This document shows, piece after piece, positions 6,188 to 11,691 of a stretch of DNA of 11,691 nt; the first letter of the stretch is position 1, and each line of letters begins with the position of its first letter. Both the position numbers and the translations under genes were made by a program. Source of the stretch: Actinomycetota bacterium. GTDB taxonomy: Bacteria > Actinomycetota > Acidimicrobiia > Acidimicrobiales > BP-101. The notes below the pieces were generated by a model, which saw only the letters and a program-made list of their open reading frames with translations, did not search any database and was not told the DNA's origin. Where the stretch lies: contig JAUTXA010000262.1 in assembly GCA_030838265.1 (NCBI GenBank), positions 1 to 11,691 on the forward strand. The letters are read 5' to 3'.

Positions 6188-6966
6188 CGGCCCTTCGACT
6201 CGTAGAGACGGGCATCGGCCAAGCGGTAGATCGAGCCGACGTCGGCCGCCTCGTCGGGAGCCACGGCGACGCCCGCCGAGAAGCCCACGCTGACATCGAC
6301 GAGGGCGTGGTTCACGGTGGCCTGCACCCGGTCGACGAGGGCCGAGGCCATCTCTGGCCCACCGTTGGCCAGCAGCAGACCGAACTCGTCGCCACCGACG
6401 CGCGCCGCCACGTCACCGGCGCGCAACGACTGACGCAGCTCGGTGCCGAGGACGCGCAGCACCTGGTCGCCGGCCTCGTGACCGAGCAGGTCGTTCACCC
6501 GCTTGAAGCCGTCGAGGTCGAGGAGCACCAAGGCAAAGGCCCATCCGTAGCGCTGGCTGCGCGACATGGCCTGGGCCAGAAGGATGTCGAAGGTGCGGCG
6601 GTTGTAGAGGCCGGTGAGGGCGTCGTGCGATGCGTCGTGGCCCCGGAGGTCGAGCCGGAAGGCGACCGTGCACATGCTGGCCACCGCGTCGGCGATGGTG
6701 CCCTCGAGGTTGGCGGGATCGGCGTAGACGCCGGCCACGGCGTGCTCGATGACCTCCGGGATCGAGAACCCCTGCACGGCTCGTCGACCGGCCCGAAAGA
6801 TCTGGCGCTGAAGGCCGTCGACCTCGATGACGACGACGGCATCGTCGAGGCCGGCTTGCTCCCGCACGCGATCGAGCGCGTGGTAGATGAACTCGATGCC
6901 CGAGGCGGCGGCGGCGAGATCGTTGGCCAGCGATCCGAGAAAGCGTTCATCCACCAGCTGGTTCAT
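6184..6966 (-). CDS. GGDEF-domain diguanylate cyclase
   Basis: 260 residues from the chosen start. Residues 1-110 form an N-terminal region of GAF-like appearance (uncertain), followed by a full GGDEF domain. Its hallmarks are DALTGLYNRRTFD at 115-127, LLDLDGFKRVNDLLGH at 148-163 with the metal-binding Asp residues, and an intact GGDEF at 191-195. A product-inhibition site RAGD (182-185) stands five residues before GGDEF, as in feedback-regulated cyclases. It should make cyclic-di-GMP from two GTP. The end (LYESKGR) is a few residues shorter than usual. No membrane segment is visible. I chose ATG 6966 over an in-frame GTG at 7089: the extra 41 residues resemble nothing and would cover a perfect palindrome. 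Its stop overlaps protein A's start. Confidence 0.92.
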   Translation of the reverse strand: MNQLVDERFLGSLANDLAAAASGIEFIYHALDRVREQAGLDDAVVVIEVDGLQRQIFRAGRRAVQGFSIPEVIEHAVAGVYADPANLEGTIADAVASMCTVAFRLDLRGHDASHDALTGLYNRRTFDILLAQAMSRSQRYGWAFALVLLDLDGFKRVNDLLGHEAGDQVLRVLGTELRQSLRAGDVAARVGGDEFGLLLANGGPEMASALVDRVQATVNHALVDVSVGFSAGVAVAPDEAADVGSIYRLADARLYESKGR

Positions 6967-7037
6967 GCCTGCGTCCCGCCCACCTTGTCGGACCGATCCA
7001 CCGCCGATACGAGCCAGGCAGACACGATCGCTTGCAC

Positions 7038-7058
7038 TCTCAGGGACGATCCCTGAGA
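7038..7058. promoter_or_regulatory. Perfect 9-bp-arm palindrome upstream of the diguanylate cyclase; candidate operator or leader hairpin
   Basis: Arms TCTCAGGGA and TCCCTGAGA flank a 3-base spacer. The dyad lies 72-92 bases upstream of the cyclase ATG at 6966. Its form suits a dimeric repressor site or an mRNA hairpin. No matching copy was noticed elsewhere in the window, so the regulator is unknown. Confidence 0.45.
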
Positions 7059-7114
7059 TTCGGACAAACCCCATAGAAAGGTTCGCCACTCTCAGCGCAA
7101 ATTCCTGCGCGAAC

Positions 7115-7150
7115 CTAGGTCGTTTGACCTAGAGGCGTGCAATCACGCCT
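7115..7150 (-). terminator. Two adjacent perfect hairpins between the degenerate HD-GYP gene and the cyclase
   Basis: CTAGGTC and GACCTAG pair around GTTT (7115-7132). Immediately next to it, AGGCGTG and CACGCCT pair around CAAT (7133-7150). On the minus strand they begin 11 bases after the stop of the degenerate HD-GYP gene. They could end or weaken transcription, or protect the upstream mRNA end so that cyclase and phosphodiesterase levels differ. No T-run follows, so ordinary intrinsic termination is uncertain. Confidence 0.4.
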
Positions 7151-7160
7151 AGTCCGGGCC

Positions 7161-8441
7161 TCAGACGCAGTAGGAGTGGTCTTCGTGCTCGTGGTCGTCG
7201 TGATGGACCACGGACGTGAGGGGGGCGCCGCTGGTGCGGGCTTCCTCGACCAGCTCGGGGTTTCCGTCGCAGAGCTGGATGAGCACGATGGCCACCGAGC
7301 GCTCGAGCCCGTCGTTGTGCCTGGTCAGAACCTCGACGAGGGCATCGCCGGCGCGAGAGGGGTCGTCGCCCACCAGGTCGTCGAACGTGCTCGCCACCCG
7401 GACGATGGCGGCGGGCAGCGGGGCGCCCTCACCCGATCCGCCGTGGACGGACTCGACCATCTCGGCCACATCGGCGAGGAAGCCGGTCTCGCGCAGGATC
7501 TCGCCCCCGACTCGACCCAGCTCGACGGGGTCGGGCGGGGCGTGGCGCTCGCTCGGCTCGTGCAGCGAGATGTGACCAATGTGGTGGAGGCGAGCGGCGG
7601 TGATAACCCGGTCGACGACCTCGGGATCGAGCCCGATCGACTCGGCGATAGCGGCGGCGTAGACGGCGGTGCGCTCGCCATGGCCGAGCGGCGTCAGCCC
7701 GGCGACCTCGGGGACCATGCTCAGGGCCCGGATGGTCTGGCGATAGGTCTGGCGGGCCGACGAGTAGCGCTCGAACGAGAACCGGGTGATGAGGAGGGGA
7801 ACGGCGGCCACCAGGGCCGTGGGCCAGCCGCGCTGGCGGTAGGCGATGGCCAGGAGAGCGGCAGCGCAGACCAGTGCGACGTAGACGGGAAGGGCCTCAC
7901 GGCTACGGAGGCGATCCGTACGGCCGGCCAGCACGCCACCACGACCGACGAGGTCGACAGCCAGGTAGGCGGCGCCAGCCAGGATCACGTTGAACAGGAC
8001 GATGCGGGCCTGGCTGGCGTTGGTGAGCACGCCGACGTGGTCGACGATCCGCGCCGTGGCGGCCGACGTCGCCGATGCCGCCGCGGCCGAGGCTGCAACC
8101 CAGAGGACGAAGACGGCGGCCCGAGCCGGGCCCGTCCGCCGTTGCTGTCCCAGCCAGGTCAGGACGAGGCCGAACGACATGACCACCGCCAGATCGGCCG
8201 GCGTCAGGATGACGGCGAGGGCGATCACCACCGCGTTGCCGAGGGGGACAGCCCCGCCCCAGGGGAGGCGGACCTCGAGCAGGAGGCTGAGGGCGACGAC
8301 GCCGCCGACGGCGACCAGGCCAACCCCGGAGACCCCGGCCACGATGCCGGCGACGACCCCCGCCATGGCCCCGGCGAGGGCGACGGGCACGAGGAGGCGC
8401 ACCCGCTCAGCCGGGATGCCGCGCAGGGCGAAGGCGCTCAT
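7161..8441 (-). CDS. Membrane protein with degenerate HD-GYP domain (probable pseudo-phosphodiesterase)
   Basis: 426 residues. The N-terminal half holds about eight hydrophobic segments (15-220). The C-terminal half (about 230-400) is an HD-GYP fold by layout, with HGERTAVYAAAIAESIGL from 254, AARLHHIGHISLHEPS at 282-297 and FLADVAEMVESVHGG at 321-335. Compared with its upstream neighbour, key residues are lost: the HD aspartate is His287, the following Lys is His290, the HPxxG histidine is Leu308, the HH pair is Val332-His333, GYP is absent, and the VADAFDA aspartate is Ser351. Catalysis is therefore unlikely. It ends in a His/Asp/Glu-rich tail (about 413-422) that could bind metal. The ATG overlaps the upstream stop (ATGA), so it is made together with the intact enzyme, perhaps as a regulatory partner (inference). 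Confidence 0.86.
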   Translation of the reverse strand: MSAFALRGIPAERVRLLVPVALAGAMAGVVAGIVAGVSGVGLVAVGGVVALSLLLEVRLPWGGAVPLGNAVVIALAVILTPADLAVVMSFGLVLTWLGQQRRTGPARAAVFVLWVAASAAAASATSAATARIVDHVGVLTNASQARIVLFNVILAGAAYLAVDLVGRGGVLAGRTDRLRSREALPVYVALVCAAALLAIAYRQRGWPTALVAAVPLLITRFSFERYSSARQTYRQTIRALSMVPEVAGLTPLGHGERTAVYAAAIAESIGLDPEVVDRVITAARLHHIGHISLHEPSERHAPPDPVELGRVGGEILRETGFLADVAEMVESVHGGSGEGAPLPAAIVRVASTFDDLVGDDPSRAGDALVEVLTRHNDGLERSVAIVLIQLCDGNPELVEEARTSGAPLTSVVHHDDHEHEDHSYCV

Positions 8442-9814
8442 GCCGTGGGCACCGTCTGGCGGGGAGGCGCGGGCTCGGGATCGGGGAGGCGGTCACCGAG
8501 GCCGGCGGAGCCAACCCCGACGACGGGCGGCGCCACCTCGAACTTGACCACGTCCTCCTCATAACCGAGACCGTGCTTCTCACCCCGGCGGGTGATGGCG
8601 GCGATGAGGCCCTCGACGCAGTCAGGGTGGAACTGGCTGCCCGCCTTGGCCCGGAGCTCGGCGAAGGCCACGTCCATCGGCAGGGCCCGCCGGTACGAAC
8701 GGGTCGAGGTCATGGCGTCGTAGGCGTCGGCCGCGGCCACGATGTAGGCCTCGATGGGGTGCTCGTTGGTACCGCCGTAGCCCCCGCCGTCGAAACGGCT
8801 GTGGTGGCCCGACGCGGCCGCCGTCATGGGCCGAAGGAAGTCGACCAACGTCAGGATGTCGATGCAGACATGGGCGTGGGCCTGGACCTGCTCGAACTCG
8901 GCGTCGGTGAGCTTGCCCGGCTTGTTGAGGAGGTGCTTCGGCACCGCCAGCTTGCCGATGTCGTGCATGAGGGCGGCCTGGCGCAGGTGCTCGAGGCGGC
9001 TGTGGGAGAAGCCCATCTCCTCGCCGATGTAGACCGAGTACCGGGCCACCCGCTCGGTGTGCTTGCCGGTATAGGCATCCTTGGTGTGGATGGCCCGCAT
9101 GAAGACCTTGATGGTGGCCTCGTGGGCCTCATGGAGCTCGAGGAACGAGGCGAAGGTCAGCCGGGCGATGGCGACCGGAGTGATCATGAGGACGAGGGCG
9201 AGGGGCCCGAGGGCGGTGTAGAGCTGGCCGACGAGGCAGCCGAGCAGGCCGAAGGCGATGTAGTTGGGCAGGCTGGCGTCGGCTACGACCTCGCGGGCGG
9301 GACGTCCCATCTCGATCACGATGGCGGGGACGATCACCGCCATGTTGACAGCGGCGTACGCGACCGTGGCGACAGCGACTCCGACGAGCGGCGGCACGCC
9401 GAGTCGGGTGGTGAAAAGCTCGTATGACTCCGCGGCGGCGACGGCGGCCATGACATACATCGAGCAGTTGTAGAGCTGGACCCGGATGCGGCGCTCCCGG
9501 ATGCGGTCGATCTCGATGGCGCCGATGAGGGCTGTCACGGCGGCGCCCAGGACCACGCCATGCCCTTGTCCGTGGTAGGCCGCGATGGCAGCCATGACGA
9601 CCATGACGCCCGGAGTCATGCGGGCGGACGAGCGCAGGATGACCGACGAGTTCTCGGCTCCAAAGAGGAACAGCGCGAAGACAGCGAACGTGGCGAGCGA
9701 CGGGAATGATCCCGAGCTCGCGGCCAAAAGGAAGACGGCCGCGGCTGCGGCGAAGACGCCAGCCTCTAGCCGGCGGACCTTCTGCTTCCTCCTGGTTTCG
9801 TCGTCGCCCTTCAT
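8438..9814 (-). CDS. Membrane-bound HD-GYP domain cyclic-di-GMP phosphodiesterase
   Basis: 458 residues. After a basic N-terminus come about six to seven hydrophobic segments (17-33, 40-53, 66-80, 86-100, 117-128, 141-168, 185-213), forming a membrane sensor region. A complete HD-GYP domain follows at about 232-410. Expected metal ligands are present: His252, His284-Asp285 in MHDIGK, His313, His337-His338 and Asp363 in AADAYDAMTS. The signature reads HHSRFDGGGYGG at 337-348, that is GYG instead of GYP, a mild deviation. It should hydrolyse cyclic-di-GMP to pGpG and/or GMP, countering the GGDEF protein downstream. The tail (about 425-458) is proline-rich and likely disordered. A GAAGGGACGCGAGGGG stretch precedes the ATG. 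It is the first large gene of the cluster. Confidence 0.93.
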   Translation of the reverse strand: MKGDDETRRKQKVRRLEAGVFAAAAAVFLLAASSGSFPSLATFAVFALFLFGAENSSVILRSSARMTPGVMVVMAAIAAYHGQGHGVVLGAAVTALIGAIEIDRIRERRIRVQLYNCSMYVMAAVAAAESYELFTTRLGVPPLVGVAVATVAYAAVNMAVIVPAIVIEMGRPAREVVADASLPNYIAFGLLGCLVGQLYTALGPLALVLMITPVAIARLTFASFLELHEAHEATIKVFMRAIHTKDAYTGKHTERVARYSVYIGEEMGFSHSRLEHLRQAALMHDIGKLAVPKHLLNKPGKLTDAEFEQVQAHAHVCIDILTLVDFLRPMTAAASGHHSRFDGGGYGGTNEHPIEAYIVAAADAYDAMTSTRSYRRALPMDVAFAELRAKAGSQFHPDCVEGLIAAITRRGEKHGLGYEEDVVKFEVAPPVVGVGSAGLGDRLPDPEPAPPRQTVPTA

Positions 9815-9925
9815 CCCCTCGCGTCCCTTCGCAGGTGGCGCACCAAAGTGTTATCGGCAGAAAGACAATCGACACGAGGAAAACGCGGCAGGAGCGGCCG
9901 GATGCCGCTGTGTTCGGCACATCGG

Positions 9926-10015
9926 TCAGCTACGGGTAAGGCTGGCGCCACCTGCGAGAAGCAGAGCGGCGAGGCTCGCGGCGATAGCAGCGAGGCGGAC
10001 ATATGCCTTCTTCAT
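9926..10015 (-). CDS. Possible 29-residue signal-peptide-like or membrane micro-protein
   Basis: A short frame with a strong ribosome-binding site (AAGGGGGG at 10030-10023, seven bases before the ATG). The peptide starts MKKAYVRLAA, continues with a hydrophobic Ala/Leu stretch (about 8-25) and ends ASLTRS. This is the form of a bacterial signal peptide or a single-span micro-protein with nothing mature after it. It lies 111 bases upstream of the HD-GYP gene on the same strand. It could be a membrane partner of the HD-GYP proteins, a leader peptide controlling the operon, or the remnant of a longer secreted protein. The coding call rests on the ribosome-binding site and peptide character only. 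Confidence 0.45.
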   Translation of the reverse strand: MKKAYVRLAAIAASLAALLLAGGASLTRS

Positions 10016-10034
10016 GGGAACACCCCCCTTCGCA

Positions 10035-10074
10035 GTTATATGGCTAGGTCCCGTGTCCGCTAAATGACGGGACC
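10035..10074 (-). promoter_or_regulatory. Candidate promoter with an overlapping 8-bp inverted repeat upstream of the micro-ORF/HD-GYP operon
   Basis: On the minus strand TATAAC (10040-10035) is a good -10 match, with TTTAGC (10064-10059) 18 bases upstream as a weak -35. A perfect inverted repeat GGTCCCGT / ACGGGACC with a 12-base centre (10047-10074) covers the -35 and spacer, a natural place for a repressor. If transcription starts near 10028 the leader is very short and just includes the ribosome-binding site. The repeat is seen directly; promoter function is inferred. Confidence 0.4.
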
Positions 10075-10520
10075 AATCCGCTCCGCTTGGGTGGTGGCAG
10101 CCGGAAGCCCCTGCCGCCTTTCCCTCGTGATTCGATTGTCAAGGAGCTCTGGGCCGCCTGTGCCCTCGAAAGAGGACTCCCAGGTGTTCGTGCTACGAGA
10201 CCGTCGCGCCTGCGCGTTCGGGCCTTTGGAGTGAATGCGACAATGGCCCGTCCCCCGGCAAAGCCACTGCATGGCACGGTACGGACAAGACCCTTTGGCG
10301 TCGATAGTCCGACGGCACCATTTGTGGGGGCGAAATGGGACTAGTCATACGACCGGGGTACAGCCCGGCACGATTCGCCGGGCCGCCCTGTTGCGATCTG
10401 GTCATCAGCCCATCCAGCCCCTGGTCCTTTGGACCGGCCCCCGCCTGTGCCGCTCCCGCTTCGTCCTAACGGGTCATTTAACAATGGCAACTTACAGCAC
10501 ACCAACCTCGTGAACAACAG

Positions 10521-10549
10521 GGGATTTCCAAGGGATTTCCTGGGGATTT
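10521..10549. promoter_or_regulatory. Three 11-bp-spaced direct repeats (GGGATTTCC) upstream of protein B
   Basis: GGGATTTCC occurs at 10521 and 10532, with GGGATTTGG at 10543; each is 11 bases from the last, one DNA turn. An inverted half (ATCCC, 10556-10560) follows. The array lies about 45-75 bases before the GTG of protein B, a typical position for activator or repressor binding. The repeats are seen directly; the function is inferred. Confidence 0.5.
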
Positions 10550-10582
10550 GGCGAGATCCCTCCCGCCGAACGAGCGCTGGTC

Positions 10583-10588
10583 GATACT
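10583..10588 (+). promoter_or_regulatory. Candidate -10 element for a leaderless protein B transcript
   Basis: GATACT matches TATAAT at four of six positions, including the key second A and last T. It is six bases upstream of the GTG at 10595, so transcription would start at the start codon itself. No Shine-Dalgarno sequence precedes the GTG, in agreement. A -35 is not evident. Confidence 0.35.
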
Positions 10589-10594
10589 GGTGCC

Positions 10595-11296
10595 GTGGCC
10601 GAGGATCTGACCGAAGTCGAGCGCGAGCTCGTGCGCATCCCAGAGGTCACGGCGGCCCGGATTGTGACCGACGACGAGGGCAAGCCCGTCGAGGTCCACA
10701 TCCTCGCCTCGCCCGAGAAGCACGCCAAGCAAGTGGTGCGTGACGTGCAGTCGGTGGCGATGGCGTCGTTCGGCCTCGATCTCGATCGGCGGGTCATCTC
10801 GGTCGTACAGCTCGACAGCGGCAACGGCAATGGCACGGTCGCGACCGAGGCGCCCGGCTCCCCCGTTACGGCGGAGGCCAACGGCCACACGGCGGCGGCC
10901 GTGGTTGCCGGCGACCGCATCACCGTCGAGCGGGTGATCGCCGTGCGCGACGGCCTGCAGTGCGACGTCGAGGTCTCACTGCGCCGCGGTGGCGACACCG
11001 CCTCAGGCAGTGCCGGCGGGTCCATGGCCAATTCGGCGGTGCTGCGCAGTGTGGCCCAGGCCACGCTGGCCGCCCTGCGCGTCCTCGAGCCCGCGGCGGC
11101 GCGCGCCGACCTCGAGTCGGCGGTGATCGTGACCCTCGGTGATCGAGCCGTGGCGGTCACGTCGATCGTGATCCTCGTTCCTCCCTACGAGGAGATCGTC
11201 TCGGGCTCAGCTGTGGTCCGGACCGCCGGCGATCACGACGCCATGGCGCGCGCCGTTCTCGACGCCACCAACCGTCGCCTGTCCCAGCTCGTCTAA
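10595..11296 (+). CDS. Unknown two-part protein B, paralogue of protein A
   Basis: 233 residues, soluble, with no recognised named family. The N-terminal part (about 5-73) matches protein A in layout and in phrases: ERELVRIPEVTAARIV against ELRRLPDVVGVGF, and VEVHILASP against IVVHVLAPGSP, followed by a helix (KQVVRDVQSVAMASFG) and strand (VISVVQL). A flexible Gly/Ala/Thr linker (about 75-107) leads to the C-terminal part (108-233) with two strand-rich halves, each closed by a helix (AVLRSVAQATLAAL, then AMARAVLDATNRRL). I think I have seen this family in actinobacteria as 'hypothetical protein'. The GTG start is preceded by a -10-like hexamer and the direct repeats. The glycosyltransferase follows at once, so the two may be co-expressed. 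Confidence 0.87.
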   Translation: MAEDLTEVERELVRIPEVTAARIVTDDEGKPVEVHILASPEKHAKQVVRDVQSVAMASFGLDLDRRVISVVQLDSGNGNGTVATEAPGSPVTAEANGHTAAAVVAGDRITVERVIAVRDGLQCDVEVSLRRGGDTASGSAGGSMANSAVLRSVAQATLAALRVLEPAAARADLESAVIVTLGDRAVAVTSIVILVPPYEEIVSGSAVVRTAGDHDAMARAVLDATNRRLSQLV

Positions 11297-11307
11297 GGAC
11301 GCCGCCG

Positions 11308-11691
11308 ATCGCCACCGTCGCGATCGTCTCGTTCCGCCTCGGCGGCCACGACGGCGTCTCCGTCGAGGCGGCCAAGTGGGGATGGGCGCTCGAAGCACTC
11401 GGCCACACCGTCACGACGGTGGCGGGCGAGGGCGAGGCCGACGTGCTGGTGCCGGGCTTGGCCATCGACGCCGTCGACGGGCCCGATCGGAGTGCGCTCG
11501 AGATGGCGCTGGCCAGCGCCGATGTGGTCGTGGTCGAGAACCTGCTGTCGTTGCCGTTGAACCCGGCGGCCATGACCGCGGTGGCTGAGGTGCTTCGCGG
11601 ACGGCCCGCAGCTCTGCACCACCACGACCTGCCGTGGGAGCACCCGCGGTTCGCCGACTGGGGTCAGCCGGTGCCCACCGGCCGCTTTTGG
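11308..11691 (+). CDS. Glycosyltransferase (GT4-like), N-terminal part; no canonical start codon
   Basis: 128 codons are visible and the frame stays open to the window edge. The sequence begins ATVAIVSFRLGGHDGVSVEA and continues with KWGWALEALGH, a nucleotide-free N-terminal Rossmann-like domain typical of GT-B transferases. Further on it has DVVVVENLLSLPLNP and ALHHHDLPWEH, phrases common in actinobacterial glycosyltransferases. No ATG, GTG or TTG lies in frame between the preceding in-frame stop (11140-11142) and 11419, well inside the conserved core. The best start is ATC at 11308: AGGA of the overlapping TAAGGA stop/ribosome site stands eight bases upstream. ACG at 11299 is a poorer choice. 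It lies directly after protein B, probably translationally linked. Confidence 0.85.
   Translation, partial: MATVAIVSFRLGGHDGVSVEAAKWGWALEALGHTVTTVAGEGEADVLVPGLAIDAVDGPDRSALEMALASADVVVVENLLSLPLNPAAMTAVAEVLRGRPAALHHHDLPWEHPRFADWGQPVPTGRFW

Larger units (their letters stand above)
10016..10594. other. 579-bp stretch without a convincing protein gene; contains several inverted repeats
   Basis: Base composition is visibly less GC-biased than the neighbouring genes, and no open frame shows family resemblance or the usual third-position G/C. Elements seen, besides the promoter region near 10035-10074: a GNRA-type hairpin CCTC-GAAA-GAGG at 10164-10175 nested inside CCTG/CAGG (10157-10160 and 10181-10184); a 7-bp GC-rich stem GCCCGGC/GCCGGGC at 10363-10383; an alternative pairing GGCGAA (10329-10334) with TTCGCC (10374-10379) that excludes it; and GGTCC-TTT-GGACC at 10423-10435. 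It may hold regulatory RNA or only two long upstream regions. I recognise no known RNA family. Confidence 0.5.

Noticed and set aside
6967..7089. GTG start at 7089 for the diguanylate cyclase
   Set aside because: The extra 41 residues look non-native and would place a perfect palindrome inside coding sequence; ATG 6966 gives a more usual protein. Not fully excluded.
7090..7160. Cyclic-di-GMP (GEMM-I) riboswitch before the cyclase
   Set aside because: The conserved GGGACGCAAAGC-type core and tetraloop receptor are absent.
10137..10142. Perfect TTGACA on the minus strand as a -35
   Set aside because: No acceptable -10 hexamer lies 16-19 bases downstream (AGGCGG is there).
10157..10184. GEMM-like P1b because of a CGAAAG tetraloop
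   Set aside because: Only the GAAA hairpin matches; the flanking conserved bases are missing and it is far from any gene it could control.
10087..10344. 85-codon open frame in the long intergenic stretch
   Set aside because: TTG start, weak third-position GC and no recognisable motif; frames on the other strand there are equally poor.
11143..11307. Frameshift fusing protein B to the glycosyltransferase
   Set aside because: Protein B ends naturally after its last helix with a TAA, and the glycosyltransferase core begins where expected with a ribosome-binding site between; a rare start codon explains it without a fusion.

Overview
The window is GC-rich DNA with strongly G/C-ending codons, and it is almost certainly actinobacterial. 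Three things support this: a roughly 70-residue free-standing biotin carrier of the mycobacterial TB7.3 type, a DUF5317-type membrane protein, and an actinobacterial-looking GT4-like glycosyltransferase. Together with the HD-GYP/GGDEF cluster, this suggests an uncultured member of a deep lineage such as Acidimicrobiia; the class-level placement is inference. I saw no rRNA, tRNA, CRISPR array, transposase or phage gene.

Layout. (1) Positions 1-694, minus strand: a TB7.3-like biotin carrier, then a crotonase-fold protein that runs off the left edge; the two are joined by an ATGA overlap. (2) 751-996, plus: a small GlsB/YeaQ-type membrane protein. (3) 1014-1985, minus: GDP-mannose 4,6-dehydratase. 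It is divergent from an XRE-type regulator (2062-2631, plus), and a perfect palindrome lies between them. (4) 2588-4952, minus: a second crotonase followed after 4 bases by an acyl-CoA carboxylase carboxyltransferase subunit. The end of the latter overlaps the tail of the XRE gene, where a 27-bp tandem repeat has grown. (5) 4980-5624, plus: a DUF5317-type membrane protein, divergent from the crotonase with only 27 bases between start codons. (6) 10015-5540, minus: a cyclic-di-GMP signalling cluster. In transcription order it holds a possible 29-residue secreted or membrane peptide, an intact membrane HD-GYP phosphodiesterase, a degenerate HD-GYP paralogue, a structured 194-bp gap, a GGDEF diguanylate cyclase, and an unknown two-part protein ('protein A'). 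(7) 10016-10594: a non-coding, structured stretch. (8) 10595-11691, plus: a paralogue of protein A ('protein B'), then the start of a glycosyltransferase with no ordinary start codon.

How the parts relate. The left half is acyl-CoA metabolism (carboxylation plus crotonase chemistry) interrupted by nucleotide-sugar synthesis. The right half makes and destroys cyclic-di-GMP. Its two protein A/B paralogues, one translationally coupled to the cyclase and one just upstream of a glycosyltransferase, are the least explained part of the window. Their C-terminal halves have a repeated beta-strand/helix pattern that reminds me of the LeuA regulatory domain, which would make them candidate ligand-sensing proteins. 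That is a hypothesis and not an assignment.
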